A stretch of 57,673 nucleotides of DNA, from contig MNCI01005895.1 in the NCBI GenBank assembly GCA_015680685.1, positions 181,636 through 239,308 of the forward strand, in the 5' to 3' direction. Numbering within the stretch: the stretch's first letter is position 1; the number at the start of each line of letters is the position of its first letter. Source of the stretch: Gnetum montanum (taxonomy: Eukaryota; Streptophyta; Gnetopsida; Gnetales; Gnetaceae). Below are positions 1 through 12,860 of the stretch, piece after piece. The notes under the pieces are model-generated. The model saw nothing but the letters and a program-made list of their open reading frames with translations, was not told the origin of the DNA and did not search any database. The translations under genes and the position numbers were made by a program.

Positions 1-1178
1 TCTTAACCGCAAGAATTTACCAAAAAGAAAACAATGCATCAACCAAAATATATACACTAATGATATAACCAGCAATGAGGTGAATAATGGAGAGAAGGAT
101 GAAGAGAATAGAATGGAATGGAATTCCAAGAACAAGGTGGTGTATAGCCCCTTGTGTGTTTCATGATTAATGTGACTCGGAAAATATCATTCCAACTCCG
201 AACTCAAATCAACCACATCTAGTGACTTTGCATCAATTCATTCAGCCAAACCATCCACTTGGGTAACAAGAATGCCTTCCCCAAGAGCCACTACCATTCT
301 GATGAAACAAATGAGGAGAAAATGGGAAGCGAGAAGGGCCTTAGTTAGAGGGAACTTTTTTAGTTCCATAACTAGTGCTTGTTGCCCAAGGGATTATTTT
401 GTCTAAGGGGTGTGCTTTGAATTATCACTTTCTTATTTTTGGAAATTTTTTTTTGTGTTTTGTGTTTTTATGTGTGAGAACCACACCATGCAAAGACTTC
501 TTATTTTTATTGACTCAACTTCCGATAATTGGGTAACATCAGAATGATAAGAAAACTCAAGAAGAAAACATCCAAGCACCCAAGAGAACGGCCAACACAA
601 AAAGCATTAAGTTCCCTTGAAGTCATACCCTTTTCAATCCTTGAGTCCTTCCTTAGTTTGAGAAATGCCCAATCACTGATTCGTTAAAGTTCTTATTTAG
701 AAAGAAACTGTACATTTCCAAGCTAAGAGAGACCATAGAAACTGATGGATGAATGAATGAAGTGAACTCATTGTTTGCCATATCAAAATAAACATACCTT
801 AGTATCAACATCGTGACTTAAAGGTAGAACCCAAACATTAGCAATCAATATGAAACCAGTTTATACCATCACGAATAATACTTATTGGATGAGAAACTTA
901 CAAGGTGGATCACACGCACACAAAAAATGGAAAAATATAATGATGTTGTAAAACCAAAATAAGAAAAGTTAAAGAAATTTGTAAAACAAAAATGTGTAAG
1001 ACAAAAATGTGTAAAACAAAAAACTTGTAAACCAAAAACTTAAAAAGAAATGAGGGTCCCATATGATTATCATAGGTGGCCATCTCCCCCATGACTAAAT
1101 GGAAAGGGAGAGATCCAAAATAGGGAGAGAGGTTGCCCGCTAGTGGAGGCGTAATTTGTATTGGTAGTTGTGGGTTCA
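1..1178 (-). repeat. 3' non-coding tail of Ty3/gypsy element A1
   Basis: This stretch lies downstream of the A1 integrase. It is alignable with 51650-52870, the equivalent tail of A2: both share the leader gtgtgctttgaattwycay, the phrase catctcccccatgacta and a T-rich end. No convincing coding frame is present. Short A-rich direct repeats of the type tgtaaaacaaaaa occupy about 975-1045. The matching 3' LTR must lie left of the window. Confidence 0.6.
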
Positions 1179-4100
1179 TGGAAAGGTTTTATTTGTTGTA
1201 AATTAACCAATAATATTTTATCTAGGCTATCAGGCTTGTATATCATCATGGATCCAGAGGAGAAGGTTGTATGAATGATATACGGTCCTTCCCATAATGT
1301 TTGAAATTTTTTATGCTGAGGTACATGCGTGGGGTTCCAGTAGAGGACCTTGTCTCCTAGGTTGTACCAAAACCTTCAAATTCTTAATTCATGATGTTGT
1401 TTACTATGTGCTTTGTGCAACTCATTTAACTATAGTGCAATCAATCTACTCCCGTCTAGCACTTTTAGAGCTGCCAACCATTGTTTTTGTGCTAGGTCGA
1501 GATCTAGGTGAAGTTTGGAAGACATGGATAGTGTACGAAGCTCATTCTATATGGGAAGCTTTGGTAGTTTCCCGTACACTAACTCATAGGGACAATAGCC
1601 TGTAGGGAGCTTCCAAGTGGAGTAGTATGCCCAAAGAGCGTCGTTCAGTTTTGTGCTCTAGTCTCACCTAAATTTAATAATCGTTCTTGTTAATATTCTG
1701 GTAATCTCCTGATTAGTAACCTCGGCTTTGCCATTAGCTTGGAAGTGGTAAGGTGTGGTCAATTTATGCTCAACCTTGGCTTGGCCGTTAGCTTGCCTAA
1801 GCGTTGCATCAATTTGCAAAAGGTTGCACCCGTAAAATGTGTTCCATTATCAGAGATGAGTGCACGTGACACACCAAACCTGTTTATGATTTGTTTTTGT
1901 ACAAATCATGCAGTTGTAGATGATGTGCAGTCTGTTACTATGGTTGCTTCAGCCCATTTGGTTAAGTAATCAATAGCAACAATGATATATGCCTTTCTAT
2001 TGGACATTGGTGTAATAGGCCCCATAAAATCTATTCCCCAGATATTGAAGGGTTCCAAAGGTTGAATCCATTGTTGTGGACCCACAATCCTAGCAGTCAT
2101 TTCACCATCATGTTGGCAGTGTTCACAGGATTGGAAAAAATGATGGGCATCCCGAAATAGTGTTAGCCAAGAATATCCTACAAGCAAGACCTTGGTAGCC
2201 GTTCGTCTCCCAACATAGTGACCCCCATAGGGGCCCTCATGAGCATCCTGGAGAACTTTTAATTGATCCTTATCAGGCATTCACCATTGAACGAAGCCAT
2301 CAAGACAAACTTTATAGAGTTGTCCCTTGATTTTCATGAAGTACTTGGTTTTTTGAAGAAACTGTTGCTTCTTCCTAAAGTCCAACCCCTGTGGTATTTT
2401 TTGTGAAGTGAGATAAGTAAGAATGCTACTATAGCAATTTATTTCCATGGGTTGATCATTTACTACACCGGAAAAGAGGGTGTCATCTGGAAAATGGTTA
2501 GATATAGCATATTCATCCTCTTTGATGTCCCAACACAACTAAGATAGTTGATCTGCGACTACATTCTCGGTGCCTTTGCAGTCTACTATTGTTAAATCAA
2601 ACTCCTAAAGAATTACCAACCAACATATGATACGTGGGCTAACCGTTGGCTTGTTCATAAGGAACCTAATTGCACTATGATATGTATGGATGTATACTTT
2701 GTAGCCCAATACATAGTGCCTAAATTTTTCCAGTGCAAACACTACAACCATTAATTCCTTTTCCGTAGTCGTGTAGTTGAGTTGTGCACCAGTGATACTC
2801 TTACTGGCATAGTGGATGTAATAAGGTCTTTTTTGTTCATCTAATTGTGTCAGTATGGCTCCTAAGGCGTAATTAGATGCATCGGTTATGATATGGAACG
2901 ACCTAGACCAATCAGGGGCATAGTTTGAGAGTTTGGAATGCCTATTCACATTCCTTGGTCCATTCGAATGGTGCATCTTTTTTCGTTAATTCCACTAGCA
3001 GCTTGGAAATTTTGCAGAAGTTCTCGATAAATATCCTATAGTAGCCAGTGTGTCCAAGGAATGACCTAATGTCTTTGATAGTTTTTGGTTGTCGGGTAAT
3101 TCCTTGGATGACTTTAATTTTTTCCAAATCCACTTGAATTCATCATTGTGAAATTTTATGCCCCAGTATAATGCCCTCTTGAACCATCAAATTGCTCTTC
3201 TACCAATTGAGCTTTAGGTTGGTTTCAACAAATCATTTCAATAGTTTCTCTAACTGGTAGAAGGCTTAATCAAAGCTCATCCCATAAGTGGAGAAGTCTT
3301 CCATGAAGACTTCTACTGCGTTACCTATTTGTTGTTGAAATATTCTTAGAACTAATCATTAGAATGTGGTAGGGGCATTGCACAAGCCAAAAGGCATTTG
3401 TTTGTATGCAAACGTTCCCCGAGGACTGGTGAATGTTATTTTGGCTTGGTCTTCTGGTGCGATTCATATTTGGTTGTACCCACTATACCCATCTAGAAAA
3501 CTATAATAGCGATGCCCTGCTATAGTGTCTAAGACTTGGTAAACAAATGGAAATGGGAAGTGATCTTTGAATGTTGCCATATTCAATAGCCTAAAGTCTA
3601 TACATACCCTCCATTTACCACCCTTTTTTGGTACGATTACAAGAGGACTAACCCACTCGCTATCAACAATGGGGTAAATGAATCTAGCCTTGAGAAGCTA
3701 CTCTATCTCCTCTTTCACTATTTGTTTTAACTTCGGGTTCAATTACCTCTAGGGTTGCTTGCAAGGTTTCATGGAGGGGTCCATGTAAATCCTATGCTGG
3801 CATATCCTAGGATCTATTTTGGTTAGTTCAAGGTATGACCAAGCAAAGGTTGTTGACCATTTATTTATCACCTTCAGCAAACCCTCCTTTTGTTTGGAAG
3901 CAAGGTTTGCGTTGATGATTACCAGTTTTCCATTTTTAAGGGTCACGTATTCCAAATCGATGGGTAATGGTTTTAAATCTAGGGGCTCTTGTTTAAACTT
4001 CTAATGAATATCCAACTTTCCCTAGTTAATGTTTTTAGGGTTAAGGGTTGGAGGTTGGCAATGGAATTTTTCAAGTGCATCCATGCTTTTAACATAAGCA

Positions 4101-4990
4101 CTAATTATCCCCTCAATCAGTTCCATGCATGTCATTGAATTACTCTCTTGGTTAGCCATCGGCCACTGGGTGTTTTCTTGTTGTGTGGCTACTGCATATA
4201 GGCACTTTTGTATGTCAATATCCTATGCACACCGATTGCATGTAGGCAATGTTAGACTTCACATCACCCATGATTTCTACACACAATGACACCCTGTGTC
4301 ACTATATGCAATGCATGGAACTCTCTTCCTCTTAATTTTCTCAAAAGTATTTTTCTTGGATATTTCTAGGAAAATATTGTCGATTCCTAGGCATGCATCG
4401 ATTGCACTCAGCCATGCCCTTCCCATTATAATTGGGAAATCCCCTTTGTCATTGTTTATTTGGATTACTAGGAAATCAGCTGGATATGACCAACCACCCA
4501 CAGTGGTAACAATGTCCTCAACCTATCCCAAAGAAAAAGTGATGGACTAGTCAGCCAGCTCTAAGCAAATATTTCTCTTCTTGAGTGGAGGTAGGTTCCA
4601 GGTTTTATACAGTTCTTGTGAGATTAAGTTGACTCTAAAACCTGAGTCAAGGAGAGCCTTATGGGGTTCATTCCCAGCAACTTGAAGATAAACTAGGGGG
4701 ACCCTAGGATTAGATAATTTCTTGGGAAGGTGGCCAACCTTGATCCAGTCAGTTACGGTATGCGTAAACATAATCGTATGCATTGGGCATGATTTCTTAT
4801 TTGAAGGGGGTCCCAAAACCTTATTTGGTATGGCGGTGTTTAGGTGTTCAACCACTTGTGAGGGTGAGGGCTTAGTTGGATTGTTGGCTCTAAAGAAAGG
4901 TTGCTTTGGAATAAAACTATTAGGACCAACTGAGAATTGAGGATTGGAAGCCCTCGTGACATTAGGTTGTTGCAGTTGTGTGGGAAATAC
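1179..4990 (-). pseudogene. Ty3/gypsy pol of element A1: protease, RT, RNase H, integrase (broken)
   Basis: Degenerate minus-strand polyprotein in the Ty3 order PR-RT-RH-INT. The protease (4855-4277) has LLDSGF about 70 residues into its open stretch, followed by FPIIMGRAWL. The RT (about 3955-3000) shows SEWVSPLVIVPKK, YYSFLDGYSGYNQI and MPFGLCNAPTTF, but the catalytic box reads FMEDFS, so one of the two aspartates is lost. The RNase H (2976-2560) has ITDASNYALGAIL and TEKELMVVVFALEKFR. The integrase (2538-1190) has the HHCC zinc region ending CEHC and the first catalytic Asp in WGIDFMGPI; the rest is frameshifted. Many in-frame stops make it non-functional. It follows the gag of the same element and shares its 3' tail with A2. 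The lineage (Athila/Tat-like) is inferred from motif wording only. Confidence 0.9.
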
Positions 4991-7079
4991 CCTTGGAATT
5001 GTTGGAGCGATTGGTCATGGAGCTATTGGTGTGAGAGGTGCGGATGGATTTGGAGGATGGTATTTATGTTGGGTGTTCCTTCCTGGAGGTGAATTCTAAT
5101 GATATTTCCAAACTAGATGTGACATTGTGGGATTGCGTAACCCATAGGGTCACTTGGAGGGATTGGCTACCGGTAAGGGTATTTATGTTTAGGTGGTGGC
5201 ATCCCCCATGACTGTGGGTATTTCCACTGCTGATGCTACCCTATGAGTTGTGGTGGAGTTCTTCTTGGATAATATGTTAAGGGTTGATGGAACTATCTTA
5301 GGTTACCTTGGGGATAAGGTAACCTTCAAGGTGTTTGTCGTTTGTTGAGTCTCTGGTTAAGTGCGTACACCCCAAATTCTTGTAGATGTGAGATGATTAG
5401 AGAACATCCCTTAGGATGGTCATAGTATTAGGTCTCACATCCACCATCATCATTTGTGTCTAAATTCACAACCTCATTGGGGATGTTCATTTTCCCCTTA
5501 CCCTTGTCACATGCAAGGCCTAAATCTCTCCACTTTGTCTTACCTTTGTCACTACGTTGTTCCACCTTAGACTCTTCTACAATTTTCAAGACAGTTTCAA
5601 GTTTGGAGTCTAAGGAATCCCACAATTGATCCACCTTAGTCGATACTTCAGTTGTTAACTTCTGGATCGGCAAGGTTTTTCTGTTCACCAACTCTTCATG
5701 TGGTGACTCATCCTCTTCATCGCAAAATTTCACTCCCTTCTTTCGAAGGGAAGGATCACGGTTGTATTCTTCTGCACTCTCTCTTTTTCATAGCTCACCT
5801 TCTTCCTTTTCTACTTGCTCCAACAATCGGTGAACCTCATGGGATCTAAGTTCTGATAATCGCCCTTAGGCATAAGTCCCAAGGGTTCTCCTAGTCTCAT
5901 ATCTTAGCCCATCTATGATATGGCATAGTTGATCCCATTGTGCATAACCATGGCCTGGGCAACGATGTAACAATGCATAGTATCGGGCCATGGTAGCATC
6001 CAAGGGTTTATGAATATCTTGCTTCCATCCTTGGATTTTCTTACGCAAATTAGACACTCTGGAGTACATTTGATACTTATCGTTGAACAACTCTAACATC
6101 ATACTCCACCTTCTAATGGTTTCCAGTTCTAAGAACCGGTACCAACTCTCTGCTTCTTTGATGAGTATACTGGGAAACAACTTAAGTTTTGGCCAGTCAT
6201 TCTCTATATTTTTCAAGGTGCAGGCATCATGGAATGCCTGTAAATGATGTTGTGGATTAGCATTATATCCCCCTTCGAAACGTGGGATGTTGTTCATGTC
6301 TAAACACTTGATCCGACTATCTTATAAATGCCTTGTGGGAATTCTTACTACCTCCTTTATATTGATCATACTTCAGGTTTCAAGTAGGGGCTTGTCATGA
6401 TCATCTCTTTCATGATGCTTGTGATGTCTTCGTTGTTCCCTACTTTCCCTTTGTTCATGCCCTTGTCCTCTCTCTCGACTCTCTCATCGAGGTCTCTCAT
6501 TTTTCTTACTTTATCCTTTCTGTTATGCTCATCATGATTGTGCCTAGAGGTTGAAGGAGAGGGTGAGTGATGTGAAGAAGGAGAAGAAGAAGGAGAACCA
6601 TTGCCATGACGATGCTTCTTGCCTTCTCTTCGGTGGCTTCAGCCCCGATCGTGGTGACGATCTAAGTGCCCGTCCTTGTCTTTTGTTGTTGTTCCCTCTA
6701 TGAATAGTTGGTGTTCATAGGCATCAGAACCAAGGTTATATATCATGGATCATAGGTTCTAATACCCATCCTCCTCACTATTGTTAGGAGGGGGAACATC
6801 TCTTGATAGCGAACCAGTTATAAGTGGTTCCCCATCTCTAGTTTCATTGAGGACATGCAGGACCTCTTTGCCCTTCAACGGTGTATGTTGGCTCTCCTGC
6901 TTGGAGTCCCTCACACGTTGTAAAGCTGTGGGATAGTAATCCCTTGTATCAAAATCTATTGCAACGTATTCAGCATATAATTCTATCATGCCAATTTGTG
7001 CCAAAGCACAGAGAAGCATGTTAGGGACTGCACGATCTGGAGGTAACACGATGTTACCTTGCAAATCTCTCCAACACAT
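4991..7079 (-). pseudogene. gag of Ty3/gypsy element A1 (broken)
   Basis: Minus-strand gag remnant between the PBS/leader and the protease. The part at 6297-5866 is a retrotransposon-gag type capsid segment: it starts near MNNIPRFEGGYNANPQHHL, contains LFPSILIKEAESWYRFLEL and ends around HRCPGHGYAQWDQLCHIIDGL. A charged region at 5733-5428 follows. The upstream stretch 7079-6759 (106 codons) has no recognised domain but is contiguous and probably the gag N-terminus. Between them lies a low-complexity Ser/His/Arg-rich stretch (about 6700-6400). No clear zinc knuckle survives between 5400 and 4990, where translation is Pro/Gln-rich with stops. Confidence 0.8.
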
Positions 7080-7381
7080 CTATTCATCTTGATGGAGGAT
7101 AAAGGTAAAGTTTGGAATATACTCATTGGGATGAGTATAGACTATTCAGTATTTTTTGGGACTTCGCTGATTTCGGTTATGTGTTTTTGATTGCCAACTG
7201 TTCTTTGTATTATCCCTAGGTGATGAGTTGCTCTTGTGAGAAGAAGAAGAAGAAATTATGTCTTATTCATGTGCTGTTACCATTATATAATTTTTTATTT
7301 TTTTAATTAACTTGAAGGTTTTTTTAGGCTCCAAATGATATGAGTAATATCCTATGTTCTATTTAGTGCACAAACACTTAG

Positions 7382-7400
7382 TTCCTAGCAATGGCGCCAA
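7382..7400 (-). other. Primer-binding site of A1
   Basis: On the minus strand this reads TTGGCGCCATTGCTAGGAAC and abuts the LTR end directly. TGGCGCC-type PBSs are common in plant Ty3 elements. The adjacent LTR and downstream gag fix the element as minus-oriented. Confidence 0.75.
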
Positions 7401-8311
7401 TAATGAGTGGCGAGGTACCCGTACACTCAACCATACAAATACGAGTGTAGCACGCACGATCTAGTCGAACTCCATAGACTAAGTGCCTACATGGCCCATG
7501 GAACACTTAGGGTTAATTGTTCATTGTCTTCCCAGACTTACTTGTAGTTGTCATAGTGGATGGTTAAGTAAGTCCGAGGTATATGATTTTTATATGTTTT
7601 TATGTTTTTCTCCTATGCTATTGAGGTGAAGGGTTTAGGGTCTAATTACTAATTCTAACTAATGAACTAAGTCTAAATTAACCTAGCATTAGCAACCATT
7701 CCCACTTACTATACACACCCTAAACTGATGCATCCGTGGCTACCAAATGCTAATCGTTGCTAGGATCACCACACGTAACGCATGTGCTTAAAGTGGTCGT
7801 ACTGAGGCACTTAACTAGGAGGAAAGGGTTGAGAAAGCTAATCTAGCCTAAGTGCGATGAGCAACCGATTTCTTGATTATCCGTACACATCCTTAAATGC
7901 TCATAATCAAGTCATACTCATTTTGCATTACTAAGAGAGAAAGCAATAAATAACAAAGTGAATGCTACAATGATGAAGTAATCTCGATCTTTATTGCCAG
8001 TCATGTGAGCATCCAAGTACGTCACACTTGAATAAAGAATACCGTACAATTACATTCACCAAACTATGAGTAGACATGAAAAGATAAAATTCTAATTAGC
8101 CTATTCCATGCACTACAAGGTTTATCCAAGAAGCTCATCTTTATTGTCATACACAACTTTTGTTCAGGTATAATGTTGCTCGAATAAAGATCCGTTCACT
8201 TTAGGACTCCTACTGTGGGCACATGGAAAATATTCTATCTCTGGAGTGATCAATCTGTGAGAGTTTCTCTACTTCTAGCCTAGGATGATGAAACAAGGGA
8301 GAGCCACCTCT

Positions 8312-8319
8312 TATTTATA
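8312..8319 (-). promoter_or_regulatory. TATA box of A1 LTR
   Basis: TATAAATA on the minus strand, about 15 bp downstream of the palindrome array. Transcription would run leftwards into the A1 gag. Confidence 0.55.
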
Positions 8320-8334
8320 GATATGATGATGCAC

Positions 8335-8466
8335 CGCGATATCGCGTACACAACATCGCAGGGGACGACGCGATATCGCGTACATGATATCGCATGGGAT
8401 GCGATATCACGGCAGCCATGATATTGCGTACGTGATATCGTGGCCCATGCGATATTGCGTCTTATC
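8335..8466. repeat. Palindromic GATATCG array in A1 U3
   Basis: About 130 bp made of repeated palindromes. CGCGATATCGCG occurs twice (8335-8346, 8369-8380) with degenerate copies such as TGATATCGCA, GCGATATCAC and GTGATATCGTGG, spaced about 15-35 bp and joined by CGTACRY linkers. It is unusually CpG-rich for this AT-rich window and sits just upstream of the LTR TATA box. Confidence 0.8.
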
Positions 8467-8467
8467 A

Positions 8468-8858
8468 ATAGCTTTAATCCAATGTCCATGGGCACTAGAA
8501 GGGTTAATTGTAATCCACACTAACTGCACAAAACAAACACACATAAATATCACTAGAATGAGGTAAGAATTCTATGTTACACATGACACGAGCTACAATT
8601 ACATGAATAGTGAGATGAGATGAACTATAGAAAGGGATCGTAAAGATTGAAACATGAGTTAACTGACCTAGGGCATAGTGAATCCTGCATGTAAAGCATG
8701 ATTAAGCTGTTATTATCCCATCATTCCAAGATTAGGACCAAGTCCATTCCTCTAATCAATGACATCACATTGTTTCATCCCATGATGAGCAACTATGAGA
8801 GTACCACAACAACAAGGCATACGATCACTTGGCATTTTATACAAGGGAGGAGTAATTT
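8468..8858. other. Non-coding stretch, no feature recognised
   Basis: Sequence to the right of the A1 5' LTR, presumably its former insertion flank. No reading frame or repeat was recognised. Confidence 0.4.
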
Positions 8859-9113
8859 TTGTTTTTCCTAAGAAATGATAAATTTATTAATTTTCATGAT
8901 GTATTTTATGTTCCAAAGTTTAATTCATTTCTTTTCGTAGGTCAAATTATTTCAAAAGTAATCAAAATTGTGTTTGACAAGGAAGGTTATACACTCAAGG
9001 ATGATCATGGTTTTAATCATACTTTGGCAAAACTGTTAAATCACATTTATGCACTTGGTACTCTTGTAGATCATAAAGTTGAAGAAAATTCAGAGGCCAC
9101 AATCACAACTTAG
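8859..9113 (+). pseudogene. Ty1/copia pol fragment (protease end / GAG-pre-integrase)
   Basis: An 84-codon plus-strand frame. The order FHDVFYVPKFNSFLFVGQII, then KVIKIVFDKEGYTLKDDHG, then LLNHIYALGTL matches the copia stretch between the protease active site and the integrase zinc domain: a LxDVLYVPxxxxNLLSVGQL block followed by a CxLxD and LYxL block. The DSG active site, integrase core, RT and RNase H are absent. No other part of a copia element was found between here and LTR F, so the piece is a deletion remnant. The ATG at the start is incidental. Confidence 0.65.
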
Positions 9114-9537
9114 CTAGGTATAACCATTGATGAGACAAGGTATTCAACCACTATGTGTTACACTTTATATACTAATCCTTGATTTTGTTATGATTGTAGT
9201 GGGAAGCATGGACTAGAAACAAGACTATCTTCACCAAGGATGATGTAGCAATATCACTCATAGGAGATTGTTCATGATTGCTGGATCTCTTTTTCCTCTC
9301 CCTCATTCTTCTGCTGTCAAGAGGGGTTGGATGTCCATTGGATTTGAGGGTGTTCTTTCTTGTTGTCAAGATCACCCAATTTTGTACACAATTGTAATGA
9401 TGTATTCTTGGGCACTTCTATATTTGTTTGTTTCCTTTGTATCACTTTGCATGTAAGTCAAACATTCCATACCTCCTAATATATTTTGTAAGGAACTGGT
9501 TCCTCTTCTTCTGTACTCAAGGATGAGTTTTCATTTA
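9114..9537. other. Non-coding stretch between copia scrap and LTR F
   Basis: T-rich, no confident coding frame. It is probably deleted internal sequence of the element whose 3' LTR is F. Confidence 0.35.
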
Positions 9538-9549
9538 GTCATGGGGGTA
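9538..9549 (+). other. Polypurine tract before LTR F
   Basis: GTCATGGGGGTA immediately precedes TGATGA of LTR F. An equivalent CATGCGGGTA in reverse orientation abuts E2. This marks F as a 3' LTR of a plus-strand element. Confidence 0.55.
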
Positions 9550-10403
9550 TGATGAATCATGTTTTACATGAACCCCAATATTGGGTATTTGATATCGAGG
9601 TGTCTGCAATATCGAGTATGCAAGATTGTGGCCCAAGATGCAATATCAGGTATTCTTGGACTTATAAATATAGCCCTTGGGAACACAATTTGGGAGGAAT
9701 TTTTTTAGTTAAGTAGTGAAATTTTTTCAGTTTGTTCATTCGAGAATTAGAATATTTTCCCAAGTGCCTAAAACAAGAGGTCTAACTGTAATTGGATCTT
9801 TATTCAAGTATTGATGTACCTAAACACATCATTGTATTAGCAATAAAGATGAGATCTTTGATTCATCCTTGTAGCACTTGAGACTTTCTTTCTTTATGCA
9901 TTTATACATTGTGATTTCATGTAGTTCACAATGAACATGATTCATTTAGAAATTAATTTTGATTAATTAAGTAATTAACTAAAATACAAAATCATGGCCC
10001 CTTTCAATATACGTGTGACACTTGGTAGCTCTGAAATGGTTAGCGTTTGACAACCCAGTAGTGTTTACTTGAAGTTCAAGATGTGTCCAGGAAGTGGGGA
10101 CAATTACTTGTGTTAGGCTAGATTAGACAATAGTTCACTTAGCATTTAATTACTCTCATGTTCATTATTTTTTTAGATGAAGAAATTGATAAAACATAAA
10201 ACGATAAAAATCTTATGCCTCAGTCACACTTAACCATACACTTGCATTTCGCAACTGAGATTGGGAAGAAAAAAAATGGACAACACAAACTCACCATTTA
10301 TCTCTAGTGTACTTGGTAATTAAAGTCTACAAAATTTGACTAGATCGCATGTGAACACCTGTGATTCGTATGGTTGGGCTTAGGGGTGCCTCGTCGCTCA
10401 TCA
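9550..10403 (+). repeat. LTR F (3' LTR, plus orientation)
   Basis: Starts TGATGAATCATG and ends CGTCGCTCATCA, giving the terminal inverted TGATGA/TCATCA. The 854 bp are the reverse-oriented relative of the A1, E1 and E2 LTRs. It holds TATAAATA at 9663 preceded by degenerate GATATCGAG / CAATATCGAG repeats. The right flank does not continue as coding sequence. Confidence 0.75.
9663..9670 (+). promoter_or_regulatory. TATA box of LTR F
   Basis: TATAAATA, preceded at 9582-9655 by three or four degenerate ATATCGAG/ATATCAGG repeats, the same layout as A1 on the other strand. Confidence 0.5.
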
Positions 10404-12855
10404 CATGGCATAGCATGGGATTTTTGGCTTATTTAATTATTATTACTTCTTTTCTAGAGTACATGATATGACCTAGTGAATATGTGATTGATGGATTGTA
10501 TATGTCTAACATGTGTGCTTATGGATATTTTTCATCGAGCTTTGTCTTAGTTTCTATATTGAGAGGTTTTGGATTATATTTTTAGCATTATGGATTTTAT
10601 GATATTTTTCACTTTTAATTGATATGACATGTGAGGAAGTTATGTGTGTGGGAAAAAAATTTATGTTTATAATGGAAAATTTTTTTGGTATTATTGTTTT
10701 ATTTTTATGTTAGTTTGGGCAATTGGTGTTTTCTTCCATTCCATGATTTTTCTAGTGAATATTCATTAGAACTTCCATAGTTTAATTCTTCCACACATTT
10801 GATTATTCAGAAGAGGTGCTATGAGAGATTGGAGCTAGGAAGTACTCATGGATTATGGATTGATTTTGTGGATTACTTGGATCCTTATGGTTTGCATTCC
10901 TTTCTTATGATTTTCATCATTGAAATTTAGAGATAAGTTATCTTGGCTTCTTTGATATTTACGGTTATAGGTTTTTGTGCACATTTGAGTGTTGGGAATT
11001 ATTTATTTTCCTTTATGATTTTGATGCTATCTATACACTTATGGATTTTTCTTTGTATGGATAGAATGCTATTTGATGAATTTTTGAGTTGATATTTGCT
11101 TGCTCTTTTTTCATAAATTTCTAATGTAGGTTTTGTAAGAATCATTGCAATAATTTCTATGGGATTAGGTTTTTTCATTCAAGAGGTTAGTTATTTGTAA
11201 TTAAATGTTAGAATTGCTATGGTTTTTCTTATGCATATGTGATTTGGATTCTAGTGATAGAAAGATGTAGTTTGGTTTTCCAAGATGGTTAGTTTAGAGT
11301 TTGAGAAATTTGTTCTCATTCCTTTTGATACTTTGCATAGTCTAAATTATGGTCTATATATGGATCTTGTGAAAATATTCTTTTCATTTTCATAATGTAA
11401 TCTTGGCATATTTAATCAATCTTTCTTATATTAACTTTTTCCTATCCTTGTAATTATGAAAAATTTAGTTTCTCTCTTATTGATTTAATTTTGGGTTGTC
11501 CTTGTTCCTTGTCAATTTTTTCTTTTGGGGATTCAAGATCTTAGTTGCCATTTTCCTATTTATTCTGATCATTTTGGAGTTTTCCCAACTATTTCTCCAT
11601 CTTTCTAGACCAAATAAGATGTGAAAAACCTCTACCAGATGTTCCACCTACAAGTTAGTTTTCATAACAAGATGTGTCCACTTAGGCTGAGACATCTCAT
11701 ATTAAACTAAGATGTCTTAGCTTTGCCTAAGATGTCTCATAGCTCCTGGAGTCATCTCATCCTCTCATGAGATGCCTTACCTAAGATGTATTAATTTTTT
11801 TTTTGAGATTTCTCTTTGACATCCTAGATGTTCCAATCTTGCTTAAGATGTCTCATCCAAAACATCTTCTAATTTCCAAGACATATTCCCTACAAGCCTA
11901 GTTCTACTATAAACTTGATTTTTGTGAATTTTGATCACCTAGTTTAACCTATTACTTGCATTTTCTTTATTTCTATTATTCCAAATCCTTATTGAATCTT
12001 TTGTATTTGTTGAATTCACATTTATATTCTTTCTATCTTTTATTGTTCGTTATTTTTTTACTTGATTAATTGTTGCCTAGCTAAATCTATATCATTGGAG
12101 TATTTTCTTAGTCCATTATGATATTCATCCCAACTCATTTGATTGCTTAGATCTTTGCTGTAATCTCATCCATATGACATGCTTCTATTAGTTTATTTTA
12201 ATGGAATATCAAGTTTTGTTGCACCATCTTAGACCAAGTGGACATTTATTAGTATGAGGATCTTGATTTTGATCCTCCCCATGTCATTATATAATTGATC
12301 CTTTTAGCATCTTGATCATGTTCTTCTTCTTTTAAATGTTATTGACATCTCAATGTATTGTTGAGATCTCTTGGATAATGAGTTTGATTATCTTTAATGT
12401 TAAACTTTCTATGTGTTAGGTTTGGATGTTGATGACATGTGATTACCTAGATTGGTATCCTTGTAAGAATCTCTTAGATTGTTATATCTTTGGATGAGCA
12501 AGAGCTCTTGTTATATTATTTTCCTTCATTGTCAATTTGGATGCCATGTTTGTATGTATGTTTGATTACTAGATGATTGAGCTAGCACTGAGCTTATATG
12601 GCTGGTTTGAGATGGGCTTCCTAAAGATGGATTTATGATTAATCTTCATTGGAATGCATCAGTGCAACATTCGAGGTAGGCCCATCCTACCCAAAAGGAT
12701 GATTCCATGGCTTATTGATCCTTCTTTGGTTTCTACCTCTAGTATGTTAGAGGTGATGTCCTAAGTAACATCTCTAGCACTAATATGCTTGGGAAATTTT
12801 CAAAGTAATATCCTTAGTAACACTTCATGTTTCAATTAAGACTAAAAGTAGATCC
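10404..12855. other. 2.4-kb AT-rich non-coding stretch
   Basis: No gene recognised. The plus strand is T-rich with stops in every frame. Around 11610-11880 there is a cluster of TAAGATGTCTCAT / GAGATGYCTTA motifs, which reappears weakly in the D2 LTR (about 28740-28910), so part of this stretch is probably an old LTR relic of the D family. Confidence 0.4.
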
Positions 12856-12860
12856 ATGTC
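12856..12860. repeat. Target-site duplication of solo LTR X, left copy
   Basis: ATGTC directly before TGTGATGACT; the same five bases follow the other end of the LTR at 24466-24470. Confidence 0.8.

Larger units (their letters stand above)
7401..8467 (-). repeat. 5' LTR of A1
   Basis: The left edge TAATGAGTGGCGAGGTACCC aligns with E1 (34800) and E2 (35665), which start TGATGAG, and with the end of F on the opposite strand. The right edge is taken at CTTATCA, matching the TCATCA ends of E2 and F. The length is about 1.07 kb. The inner body (caaggtttatcc, aataaagatc, tgtgggcac) matches E2 closely. A minus-strand TATA box lies at 8312 with a palindromic array upstream of it. The right boundary is less certain than the left because no target duplication can be checked. 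Confidence 0.7.

Noticed and set aside
1080-1100. Purine tract GGGGGAGATGG (minus) as the A1 PPT and LTR edge
   Set aside because: Sequence beyond it does not resemble the A1 5' LTR, and in A2 the equivalent site lies well inside the shared tail.
910-1179. 89-codon frame with FVLHIF repeats
   Set aside because: It arises from A-rich short repeats in the A1 3' tail and is not conserved in A2.
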